Shown in pieces: positions 46,279 through 56,037 of a stretch of DNA of 64,000 nt. The DNA comes from Hymenochaete sp. R1 (taxonomy: Eukaryota > Basidiomycota > Agaricomycetes > Hymenochaetales > Hymenochaetaceae): positions 124,001 to 188,000 of the forward strand of contig JAFREE010000018.1 in the NCBI GenBank assembly GCA_019400425.1. The letters run 5' to 3'. The notes below the pieces were generated by a model, which had not been told where the DNA came from, made no database searches, and was given only the letters and a program-made list of their open reading frames with translations. A program made the position numbers and the translations under genes. Position 1 is the first letter of the stretch. Every line of letters starts with the position of its first letter.

Positions 46279-46846
46279 CTAGGCTTTGCCCTTGCCCTTG
46301 TCCATCGAGACATCCGGACCAGGTTCCTCTTCTTCGTCGTTAAGCGGAGGTTGAGTGTACTCCGGGTTTATGCGTCGTCCTAGAAAAATAGGATCAGCGT
46401 GGATTCATTCTGTAATTTGTGCTGTTTAGCGCACCATCTAATTTGAACCTGATGAAAATATGCTCATATGGCACCGTCTGTTTCACTATCGGAACATCCG
46501 CGTCCAGTGACTCGAACTTTCCCGTTGGAACCATAACCCTCCCTTGCTTCTCCTTCAACTCTCGGCATAACTCGATATCGTCAAGAAGTTGAATTCCATA
46601 TGGCAAATCAGGGTCTTCGTCATCTGCATTTACGACCTTTGATGACAAGGCGGATAGAACGTCTTCCTTCAATTCGGCAACAGACTTGTCCGGAGGCGCG
46701 TCAAGTAGAAGCGTGAGCCTGTGAGTCTTGACAAGGATGGGGTACGTTTTGTACGCTCCTCGTGGTGGCTATACTTTCAAAAGAAAAGAGTCGTTGGTGA
46801 TTCTCGATTCTCTGCGTACTGAGAACACGATAACACTGCATACCAT
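46279..46846 (-). CDS. Small conserved-looking protein with ubiquitin-like N-terminus, start codon alone in exon 1
   Basis: Three exons (46846-46844, 46768-46435, 46379-46279) give 146 codons, so 145 aa. The first exon is only the ATG, followed at once by GTATGC and a 75 bp intron. Exon 2 starts PPRGAYKTYPILVKTHRLTL. That beta-hairpin pattern, followed by DAPPDKSVAELKEDVLSALS, resembles the start of a ubiquitin fold, but the rest (LDDIELCRELKEKQGRVMV, YEHIFIRFKLDGRRINPEY) is not a family I recognise. The C-terminus is acidic then lysine-rich (DEEEEPGPDVSMDKGKGKA). The frame closes exactly with these junctions, and without the ATG-only exon there is no in-frame start. It is divergent from NDUFA8, 180 bp apart. 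Function unknown. Confidence 0.75.
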
Positions 46847-47026
46847 GGTCTACAAAGAAAGGGATGATTGAGTAGAAATGAAAGTTCAGGCGCGCCGGGA
46901 TGCGCCTTCACGCGTTGAGAGCCGTGAGACCGAGCTGCCAAATATATTCACGGTACGCTTGAGTAAGCTCCTCATCGTCAGTCCACTTCCATCATAACGA
47001 CCTCAACTCTCTGACTTGTTCACACC

Positions 47027-47812
47027 ATGGCGAACCCGCTGCAGGACCCAAGCGCGTCCAAGGCGTATATGGACCCGACACCCATGCCGGACAACGTCCC
47101 ACGCGTTGCCGAGCTTGGGACAACGAGTGCTCCGCTGAAGAGCGCGGCTTTTTTCATTGGAGCGTATTGCAAGGAGTTCAACGGTACGGTCGACTCTATC
47201 TATCGGCGACGGTATATTTATGACTTACAATGGTCTGGGTTCGAAATGGGGCGTGGAATGTAGAGGATTTCATGCTTTGTAAAGCTGAAACCAACGGTCG
47301 GAATCCCGAACATTGTTTGAAGGAGGGAAGACGTGTGACACGGTGTGCACAAGACTTGTGAGTTTTTCCGAGCTAAACTCTATCTCAAATGTGCTTCGTT
47401 GACGAACGATCTTCATATTTATGCTTGCCTCGCCCACTTTTGATGTGGTTGCAGAATTACAAAGATGAGGGAGAACTGCCTGAAGGAGTTCGACTCGCAT
47501 TGGGATTGTTTAGAGAAGAACAATCATGTGCGTTTTCTTTTCATCTCGCTGCCACCCTTGAGTAGTATTGAAAGATGGCTCGTGCAGGAATATTATTTGT
47601 GCCGGAAACCCGAACGAACACTAAACAAGTGCATGTTCGAGAAATTGGTGAGAGTTCTCGCTCCTCTGTGCGAAGCCTTCTCCGACGTTTTCCTGTCCAT
47701 TTCCACTCCAAATCGTGCACAGGGCCTTACCAAGTCTATACCTGGGACTCCTGAAGGAAAGACACCTGTCCATCTTGTTGAAAAGCCGATATACACGTCG
47801 ATTCAAAAGTAG
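47027..47812 (+). CDS. NDUFA8: Complex I subunit NDUFA8 (twin CHCH protein)
   Basis: Five exons (47027-47183, 47264-47357, 47455-47527, 47588-47647, 47723-47812) give 158 codons, so 157 aa. Two CHCH modules are seen: the first Cys pair in FMLCKAETNGRNPEHCLKEG and RRVTRCAQD, the second in MRENCLKEFDSHWDCLEKNN and EYYLCRKPERTLNKCMFEKL. The spacing is of the CX9C type. The C-terminal GLTKSIPGTPEGKTPVHLVE is typical of NDUFA8. The protein sits on the intermembrane-space side of complex I and is folded by the Mia40 disulfide relay, so no cleavable presequence is expected, and none is seen. Four introns of 60-97 bp split almost every motif. Confidence 0.94.
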
Positions 47813-48277
47813 ACGTGGACACGTTAGTCACTTCAATCTATAAATTTACTTCCATCATCTCAGAACAACGACTTGTTCGAGTGCTTTCTTTCTGTCCACG
47901 TGGAGACCATTAGTTCTAGCAAGAGATGTAGGAAATGAGGACGGCACTGTTAATTGGGAACTGGGTCATATGAAGGCATATGAAAGCAAGTCGGCTTTCG
48001 ACAAACTCCAAAACAATACGCGCTGTTTCAATGCAACATGTAAACACGGAACGGCGAAATGTGAGAAGTTAAGAACTGACATCCTCAAAGAGACCAACCT
48101 GGGATATATTAGTATGTAGTTCATATGGCACAATTCTTTTCTAAGACAGGATGGATGGCACAAAAAAGGGAGTATTTCTCCGCAAGACTAAACAGTGAAT
48201 CAAACTACAATATAAAGCCAGCTCTCTCAACGTTCCATCTCGGCATGCTTCATTACTGTCCAGTACGATTCCAGCAT
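47813..48277. other. Intergenic
   Basis: Shared 3' flanks of NDUFA8 and the kinase gene. Nothing recognised. Confidence 0.5.
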
Positions 48278-50191
48278 CTAGCTTAAATGGGCTCTCCCGT
48301 CTCGGTATGCCGAATTGCCTTCTGGTGGGTGATCATCCACCACATCAAACGTGACTCCAGGACGACGGCGACGACGTTGCCGGGCATCCATCACATCAAA
48401 CGTGACCCCAGGGCGGCGACGACGATGTCGGTCATTATCTTCAATCACATCAATATTGTCCATCCATTCACGTGTAGCTTCGATGGGATTACGGATGGCT
48501 TCAGCCTTCGATAGCAATACGGAAGCTGCATCGTCCGGAGAATAATAAGATGGTGTCGGAGAACTCGAAGCGCTGTCGACCTTTTTGAGGGATCGATGTG
48601 AATACTTCCACGGAGAAAGAACAATCAGAACACAGCTTACTGTAGTACCATCCCTAGCTTCCATGGATGCAAGAGACATTGTGCGACTTAAGGCTGGTCC
48701 TTCTCCTTCTCGGTCATCATCATGCTGATTCTGGATTGGTTCCATGAAGGACGAATTTGGGGATGGAGGACCCTGACTCGAAGTCGCGACCGAAGGATCT
48801 GACATCTGGCCTGCAGAACTGTCTGAGGAGCTTTCTTCCAAATTGTACGTCCCCGATTTTCCGTCAGTCCTGGTATCCTTGGCGGATCCAGACGTGGTAT
48901 TCCTCATACCGAGCGAGAATTCGACAGATGGGACTTGATAAGCAGCCGTACCGGGTAGAGATATGGACAAGGGATGCAAAACTTGCTCACAAAAAGCAGG
49001 TACAAGGGCTGATCTTTTGCAAAACTTAAAGAGCAGCTGATCAGCCGAAGCACATTGCTCTTTGATACCCAGAACCATCGTAGTTGTTAGAGCCCGAAGT
49101 TGTGGACGTTCTGATGGGTCTGACTTCCAACATTTACTACACGATTCTTTGATTGTCGCCCAGATGATGGATTCCGCACTTTCAGTTGGGCATGGTGGAA
49201 ATTCAGGCAATAACCCTTGCCCAATTTTCATGAATACTTGGAACTGATTCATATCTGCATATGGCCGACGCTTAAGGAATAGTTCCTAATACATGCATGA
49301 GTCTATTGTAGGGTCAAGAGGATGAAGATACGTACATAGACTAACATACCAAATGCCCAAATGTCTGTCTCTATGCTATGTGATCTGCCATTTGCGAGTT
49401 CCGGAGCGAAATAGGCAACTGTCCCTTTCGTAGTAGAGGTCACTCGTGCAAATGATTTGCTAGCACACATCATCCTTGAGCATCCAAAATCACAGATCAC
49501 GCCCCGACCGTCCGACGCTACAACAACATTATCCTTAATAGGCGACCATCATTGGAATGGACCTGATCTCGGTCAGATTTTTTAAGAGCTCACTGATTTA
49601 ATGTCTGAATGGATTGCGCCTTGACTATGAAGGTAGGCAAGACCTTCAGCAACGCTAAATATCTGCATCGTCTTTGAGAATTGAAACTTGCTGATACGGC
49701 TTTACAAACATACCAATAATAAAACCTGATTTACACTCAGATCGGAGTTCCTAGGAACGTAGTCCCATGCCGTGCCGTTATGCATCCACTCGGAGACGAG
49801 CAGAGGGTAGCCCGTTTCAGGACAGAAGGCGAAGCCAATGAGAGGCAGGATATTTGGATGGCGGAATTTAGACCACATATAAACCTCCTTTTCAAATAGC
49901 TATGTTGCAAAGCCGTCCAAATTAGTATAATCTCACTCGTAGAACAGGGAGAAAACGCACACCGTTACTACTAATCGATTCCACATGAAAGCGCAAGCGC
50001 TTTATGGCGACATCGATGTCATCAGAGACACCAGAATTGTATCTTCCCATGAAAACGTCGGAGAATGCTCCATGACCAAAAGCACGATCTTTTTTTATTG
50101 TAACCTTGCTTGACACGTCCAAGTGCCGGAGGTCTGCAAGGACGTTCTCGTCGATCGGCGGAAAGGGCAGAGGTTTCGAGACCGCGGTCAT
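48278..50191 (-). CDS. Protein kinase, TKL-like agaric type
   Basis: Exons 50191-49961, 49899-49714, 49662-49594, 49533-49336 and 49285-48278 give 564 codons. A further in-frame 60 bp intron (48640-48581) is likely and would remove 20 residues. Kinase landmarks: Gly loop FGHGAFSDVFMG, Lys in VAIKRLR, catalytic loop AIHSDIKSDNVVV (Asp present; HSD replaces HRD), DFG in VICDFGCSRM, APE in AYFAPELANG, then ETDIWAFGMLVYELFLKRRP. All catalytic residues are present, so activity is expected. The C-terminus is Ser-rich and ends in two copies of RRRRPGVTFDVxD. The N-terminus is uncertain: an upstream exon starting MDRSESLFEG could be spliced on. Mushrooms carry many such kinases; the role is unknown. 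Confidence 0.85.
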
Positions 50192-50591
50192 GATCCTCAC
50201 TGCTAACGTGCTCCGTGTGTAGTTCCAAAGTCCTGCCGGCCGCTCTTAGTTTCGTGTTCTCAGAGTCTGAGATCAAGATGCGCGCCTATACCATGAAGTA
50301 GAGGATATTCGTCAGCGGTTCGAATATGATAGAGGGGCACTAACCCTCGAACAAGCTCTCGGATCTATCCATTCGCGCGAATCATCTGGCTTTCAAATAA
50401 CCCAGCGGGCGTCTACTGAGCTTACTAGTACAGGGAATCCATTTCACCGTCCAGTATGTGCAACGTGCCGTTTAGTACGGCCTTTATTTGCCGTCCTCTG
50501 AACTTTCGAAAGCGGATACTGTTACAAGTGTCTGAGAAGGTGTATGGTAGGTGCAAGAAGCGAAAGAGCGTCGGCTACACGACGCGCTCAA
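50192..50591. promoter_or_regulatory. Divergent promoter of kinase and lipoyl ligase genes
   Basis: About 0.4 kb between divergent start codons. It may include an upstream 5' exon of the kinase (near 50375-50400) and an in-frame earlier ATG of the ligase at 50544. Confidence 0.35.
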
Positions 50592-52376
50592 ATGACTTTG
50601 ACCTCGAACGTCCATCGTCGTCAGCGACTTGTGCTGCAGACGTGCGTCAGTCTACGGAGACTATTGCAAACAAGTTGTCGACATCATATCAATGTGAATG
50701 CTCGAAGATCCATATACGTGTCGAAGTCTACAAATCCTTACTTCAACTTATCTTTGGAAGACTGGTGAGTATGTTGCTCTTATGAGACGCAGCCCGAGGC
50801 CCCGTTGATGCATGTCAAGTTCTAATTTACGTTCGTCATTTGCAGGCTATTCCGGGACAAGGATCAGAAAAAACCTCTACTACTCGTGTATCGTAATGAT
50901 CCGTGCGTTGTCATAGGCAGGAATCAAAATCCATGGAAGGAAGTCAACCTGCAGCTTGCCCGACTACGGAGCGTACCTTTCATACGACGGCGAAGCGGGG
51001 GCGGAACGGTTTACCATGTACGTACCTTGACGATTATTGAAATACATTTGGGTATAACATGTAGACGCTCTTTTTCAGGATCTTGGGAACACCAATTACT
51101 CAATTCACCTGCCGCGGACTGCCTTTGACCGGAACGAAACAGCACAGGTCGTTGTTCGTGCCGTGCGTTCCCTCGATGTAGACGCCTACGTGAACGACCG
51201 TAATGATGTCTGCGTTGATGGTTATAAGATATGTTCAACGGTTCGAGACTTCCCTGGATTGGCATTGTATACTTATCACGCATTTGATGCTGCACCTCTC
51301 AGGCTCGGCCTACAAAATCGCGAACAACCGGGCATATCACCACGGAACAATGCTTATATCTACGCAACTAGATGCGCTGGGCGGGCTGTTGCATACGACG
51401 AAGGTGTGTATCATATGTCGTATCTTTTCTCTGAAACGAACGGAGGAATATACGGAAGGGGCACGAAGCTGAGAATTCACCTCGCAACGATACGCCTCTA
51501 ATGCTGAAGCCTGGCTTTTCCGATCATTCCGAAGACGGAACTAACATAAATTATTCATCTTTATATCTAGGAGACGATGATCACCAAAGGTGTAGCATCC
51601 GTGCCCTCGCCAGTGCAAAATCTCAAACGCATCAACCCTGCTATCACTCACGAGAGGTTCGTGGAAGCCATGGTCAGGGCGTTTCAGGACAAATACAATA
51701 TTCACGAAGAAGTATGTGCTCGCCCTTGTACTTTTCAATTGTTCTCCCAGCTCTCGAATTTCTTCCACTATTCCGCTATTCCACATTTTGCAATCGTTTC
51801 ACTCCCCGACCCGCGCCGCAGCGGGCTCGTCGAACATAGCTGACACGCGTCCGGACCTTACAGCCACTGATCGTTGATGAAGACGACGAACACAAACGTA
51901 TCCCGACGATCAGTGACGGAATGGAGGAACTGAAGGTAAGCACCGAATTCAATTGATTCGCTAGCCCCTCAGTTGCTCCCGTGAAGTTTGAGCTTAACCC
52001 CGCCGCTTAGAGCTGGGAATGGATGTTCGGGCAAACGCCGGAATTCACGTACACGGTATCACACATGTTCGAATGGGGCGGAGCAGTAAGCTATTTTATA
52101 TCTTACGAACATTGCGAGACTCGGAGCTGATTATGGGTTCTGGCATACCCTAAGACGGCTGAAATCAGTTCGAAACATGGCATTATTGTCTTTTGCAAAA
52201 TATCCTGCGATGGAATTGACGCAAATTATCTTCAAAGTATCGACCAGTCCATCACAGGCGCGAGATACGGGTTTCTGGGTGACCCACCAACGCTAACATC
52301 GGAGCCAACCACCGACGAGCAGGGTTTGAGACGGAATAAAATTTGGAATTGGATCAGGGGAGAAAGCTTGTCGTGA
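50592..52376 (+). CDS. Mitochondrial lipoyltransferase / lipoate-protein ligase (LplA family)
   Basis: Eight exons (50592-50764, 50846-51017, 51079-51232, 51303-51403, 51571-51711, 51864-51935, 52011-52085, 52155-52376) give 370 codons (369 aa). The Arg-rich, acid-free start [20 protein letters not shown] is a good mitochondrial presequence; an in-frame ATG 48 bp upstream is possible. Family motifs: [53 protein letters not shown], the lysine in [19 protein letters not shown], and [14 protein letters not shown]. These enzymes attach lipoate to the E2 and H proteins of mitochondrial dehydrogenases. The junction just after GYKI is unsettled: the only frame-keeping GT donor gives KICSAYK where relatives have K-x-SGSAYK. 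Two introns (152 and 167 bp) are long for this window. Confidence 0.9.
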
Positions 52377-52646
52377 TGCTGATGCACTTGACCTTGTATC
52401 ATTCCTAGGACTCCTAGAGCTTGGATTTGACTTTGCGTCTGACTTATTGCCGTGCCATCGATCTGATGAGATGATAGATAGTTGGTGGAAGGAACAAGGA
52501 GACCAATGTTGAAATCATTTTCTCATTGGTGGGTTTCACGATGATTGTGAGGGTCAGAATGATGGCGCAGTCGACTGTGCGAATGTGTGTATTGTACTGC
52601 ACGAAACAAAAGACAAAGCGGAGTGACCAATGGTCGACATCATCTA

Positions 52647-53126
52647 TCACTGCGTCTTCTCAGCGTACCATGCGCTATTTGTTGCAAATTCCTCTGGCGC
52701 AACAGGGTCCGTCTGAGAACATTTGAAAAAAAGAGAACGAAAACAAGGAAAGACAGCAAGTGTTAGACATGAGAGCTGAACAACGCAGACATTGCAACGC
52801 ACCCTCTGGCCCCTCCGATGACCCGTCAGACGCCTGTCCCTTTCTAACATCATTTCCTCCCAGTTATCTATCTTATACCGCGGGGGCTGAAACATTCATG
52901 TGCAGTGAGCAAGATTCTTGAGTTATCGTATATTGTATTCTGAAGATCGAACGGCGTGACACACCTTTCCAAGGTTTTGGGCCCGTTGAGAAACGTTGAA
53001 TAACGTTCCGGCGGCAGCGAACATGCCCGTCAAAAGGCCTGTAAAAGTTCATGAGCTCCAGCATGAAGTATTAGTAGTCATATGGTGCGTACCGAAAGGT
53101 ACGAGAGCCTCCCAGGGAACAGGCAT
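52647..53126 (-). CDS. NDUFA1: Complex I subunit NDUFA1 (MWFE)
   Basis: Four exons (53126-53093, 53038-52965, 52886-52803, 52712-52647) sum to 86 codons, so 85 aa, the usual size. The spliced start MPVPWEALVPFGLLTGMFAA is one transmembrane helix, typical of the MWFE subunit. After it come PPRYKIDNWEEMMLERDRRL, TGHRRGQ and DPVAPEEFATNSAW, the conserved positively charged matrix-side part (compare the D-W-x-x-x-x-M-x-R-D-x-R-L-T-G core). It is an essential small membrane subunit near the junction of the two arms of complex I. Each exon is too short to look like a gene on its own; it only appears after splicing. Confidence 0.92.
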
Positions 53127-53593
53127 GGTTGTCGAGAGTCAAGGGAGTCCGAGTCGTTTGATTGATTTAATTGAGTCGCGAACGGTGACTGACTGTGATG
53201 CTTATGTAATACGTTTATTGACTAAAAGCTTTTCTATTAATAGGCATTTAGATTAAAAAACGAACATTTACAAACTCGAATTCTACGTTTAAGAGACTAT
53301 GTACGTACGAGGCTAATTACTATCCAGTTCCACGAATCTATCAATACACGAACAATTAGGGGGAGGAGGGATGATTAGAAGAGACTAGTATGGAACAAAG
53401 GAGGCACTACTAGTATGTGTATCAGAATAAGAGAAGAAAGATAGAGAAAGCTATAAAGATGTTATGACAGAACAGACGACTTCTAATGCAGTGCTAGCCT
53501 TCGAAGTATTAATAAATAGTGGTGGCAGATAAAACTGAGGATGAGGGGGGTTCGTGTTGAGATGAGCGACTGCTGCTTTGACGGCGAAGATAA
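53127..53593. other. Intergenic
   Basis: AT-rich stretch between the NDUFA1 start and the end of the next minus-strand gene. No motif seen. Confidence 0.5.
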
Positions 53594-54142
53594 TCAGCTG
53601 CGGTGAGGTCCGGAAAGATAGATGCTGGCCTGGCAGTTTGGACAAACGCAAGTCGATACGTTGTTCTCAAAGGGACGAGGCTCGTGAACCACATTTTGGG
53701 GAAGGGGACCCCATCGAAACATCCAGATAACGCCATAAGGCGGTTGATATTGAGCAATTGTCGGGTGTCTGTCAAGACGGATGTGCAAATTGCAGCGACA
53801 ATCGAAACGGGGAAGCTCATGGAGGCCGCAATTAATTCGAAAATGCACTCGTTGTCCTTGCGCATATAGATCGACATGCCAGACTGCCTGTTCGCTATTA
53901 GGATGCGGATGTTGTGCCCCCATGGCTCCCGGGTTGGGCCAGCTGCCTCCGCTTGTCGGCGCGGGTGGTTGTGAAGGTTGCGTCGGGGAATGTTGAGGTA
54001 CATTTCTTCCCGAGGAATCGGGGTTCTGCTTGAACGTTGTCATCTAAAATTCAAGGTTAGTGAGGATTGAAGCCAACCATCAGGTGCCCAAAGAACAACC
54101 CACGAATTCATCGTAAGGAGTCGGGTCTGGTTTCCTTGGCAT
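53594..54142 (-). CDS. Hypothetical protein with Pro-rich N-terminus and Cys-rich C-terminus
   Basis: Two exons (54142-54104, 54043-53594; 60 bp intron) give 163 codons, so 162 aa. Exon 1 encodes MPRKPDPTPYDEF; alternatively translation starts at the Met that opens exon 2. The N-terminal third is Pro/Ser/Gly-rich. The rest has VHFRINCGLHELPRFDCRCN and ends CVCPNCQASIYLSGPHRS, with cysteines spaced as C-x-C and C-x2-C, which could hold a metal. I do not recognise a family. The alternative frame on the same strand (ending at 53509) lacks this pattern. Confidence 0.55.
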
Positions 54143-55242
54143 ATTTGGATAAACAATGAGTTCAAAAACCAAGGAGATTTATAGAGCAGAGAGAAGTGTA
54201 GATGGGCGCAAACCGCTAGGAAACTTGGTGTTGAGGAGTATCTTGGATGAGGGAGTGTTGGGTGATGGAGACTTGACACAAATTCGCAGCTGTATTTATT
54301 CTCCAGCTCCGAGAGCATACCGAAGAGGCGTAGGAGCCTCATCGCGGGCTATGCAGAGGCTGCTCCCCTCCCTGCCACCAAGTCGTTCGTCCAAAGCCCA
54401 AAATCCGGTGAGATCAAGTCGCAGGACTCGGACAGGTGCGATGAATGGGACTGAGGGAGAGCATAGATTCTTGGAGGTAGTGACATAGATGTGACATGCG
54501 CAAAAGTGACGGCGCACCCACGCTTGGGCCATAGATACTCATAAGTCGAAAAAAGAGCACAGGTCTGTCGAGCTGGACAGCAAGCCATGAAAATAAAGGC
54601 GCACGCGTCAGCCTCGAGGATGAATGAGTCCGACGGGCCATAGCTCACCAAAAGTTAGTTTCTTTCAACGCGATTCGTTGGGCAGTGACAGTCGCCGACT
54701 GAGTTTTGCCACCAACTCTGTTTTGAAGACGACCAAACGTTTGCAACGACTGCACGGGGAAATTGATATATCCAGCCCTTTTGATGTTGCTGATTCAGCC
54801 ACAAGAGAAAACAAGAGCGCAACCGGAGTGTCCAATCCGTCGGTCAGAGGCTACATGCAACTTCAATCCCGTTCATCTGGTACTTCACATGAGATAACAC
54901 CAGTGGAATAACGTTTCAAGACTCGTGTTATCGCGGAAACTGAGTAGCCTTGCAAAATAAATCTAATGTCATGCATTTCTCAAGCAGTTGAGCATGGAAA
55001 ATGGTGATGGTGGGTCAAGTCTGCAATAGTGATACGTATCAACTGTTTCAGTTGAATTAGTTGAATTGAGTTCAAAAGACACGTGATGCTGTCGATCCGG
55101 AGTTGCCTCGACTCGAGTCCATCACCAGCTCGCACCTCTCCACCACCAGACAACTTCTCAGCGACGGCGACGACGCCGAACAACCGTGGCTATAACAAGA
55201 ATTTGACTTTGACACGAAAACGAAGAGCATCTCCTAGGTAGT
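54143..55242. other. Mostly unassigned sequence upstream of BUD31
   Basis: About 1.1 kb with overlapping ORFs on both strands and no recognisable family, apart from one weak coding candidate at 54624-54911. The last 250 bp should carry the BUD31 promoter. Confidence 0.35.
54624..54911 (+). CDS. Possible hypothetical protein (weak)
   Basis: A 95-codon ORF with composition like a real protein, including SFFQRDSLGSDSRRLSFATN and KTTKRLQRLHGEIDISSPFD. It could be a final exon of a longer gene. No family, promoter or upstream exon was identified, so this is low confidence. Confidence 0.2.
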   Translation: MSPTGHSSPKVSFFQRDSLGSDSRRLSFATNSVLKTTKRLQRLHGEIDISSPFDVADSATRENKSATGVSNPSVRGYMQLQSRSSGTSHEITPVE

Positions 55243-56037
55243 ATGCCCAAGATTCGAACGACAAGAACGAAGAGGCCACCGGAAGGGTATGAAGAGATCG
55301 AAGGAGTACGTGGCTCGGTTCACTATCTTATTTGTTGATCTGTTTCCTCGTCTCGTTTCCTTGAGACCAGTCGCACCCAATTCTCAGTCTCAGTTTGATA
55401 TATGACGTGGCTTGGGTTTTCGCATTGCTTGTATGAGATAGAGGGGCAAAGCGCGGGTTGACAAAGCTTCGTCTCCTTTGTAATTAGGTTCTCGATGATC
55501 TTGCGAAGAAGATGCGAGATGCCGAGAACGAATCCCACGAAGGAAAACGTAAAACCGAATCTCTCTGGCCAATTATGCGCCTGAACCACCAGCGCTCCCG
55601 TTATGTCTATGAACTTCGTTATATCCGCAAAGTTATCTCTCCGGAGCTGTACGAGTGGTTGTTGAAACAAGGTTTCGCGGATGCAAAGTCAGTTATATTA
55701 CCGAGCTTTCCAGTCATCTTTCTGATTGATGTATTCAGCTTGATAGCAAAATGGAAGAAACCAGGGTACGAGAAGTTGTGCTGCGTTCGCTGTATTCAAA
55801 CCGGTGTACGTGATGTGTTCTTCAAAGTGTTTCAAAAGGCCAGCATCCTTGCTTACTCTTATTGCAGGGGATGAACTATCAAGGCTCTGCTTGCATCTGT
55901 CGAGTCCCAAAAGCTGCTGTCAAAGAAGGCACGGTTGTGCAATGCACTCACTGCGGCAAGTTCTTTAGTGGCACGTATACGTCTCCAGGTCAACTCAATT
56001 CTCTATAGGTTGCAGGGGCTGTAGTTCCGAGTCTTAA
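55243..56037 (+). CDS. BUD31: Pre-mRNA splicing factor BUD31 (G10 family)
   Basis: Five exons (55243-55305, 55488-55687, 55739-55805, 55868-55955, 56009-56037) sum to 149 codons, so 148 aa. It matches BUD31 throughout: [95 protein letters not shown], then [10 protein letters not shown] and [13 protein letters not shown]. The C-terminal cysteines form the zinc clusters of this spliceosome (NTC-related) protein. The last intron has a GC donor: CACTGCG, then GCAAGT at 55956, and TATAG at 56008. It splits the CTHCGCRGC zinc motif, and no GT donor gives the conserved sequence. The first intron is 182 bp, long for this genome. Confidence 0.96.

Noticed and set aside
50340..50400. Upstream exon MDRSESLFEG for the kinase
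   Set aside because: A frame-keeping splice to the CGGCAG acceptor exists, but nothing in the family supports it; left as a possibility in the kinase entry.
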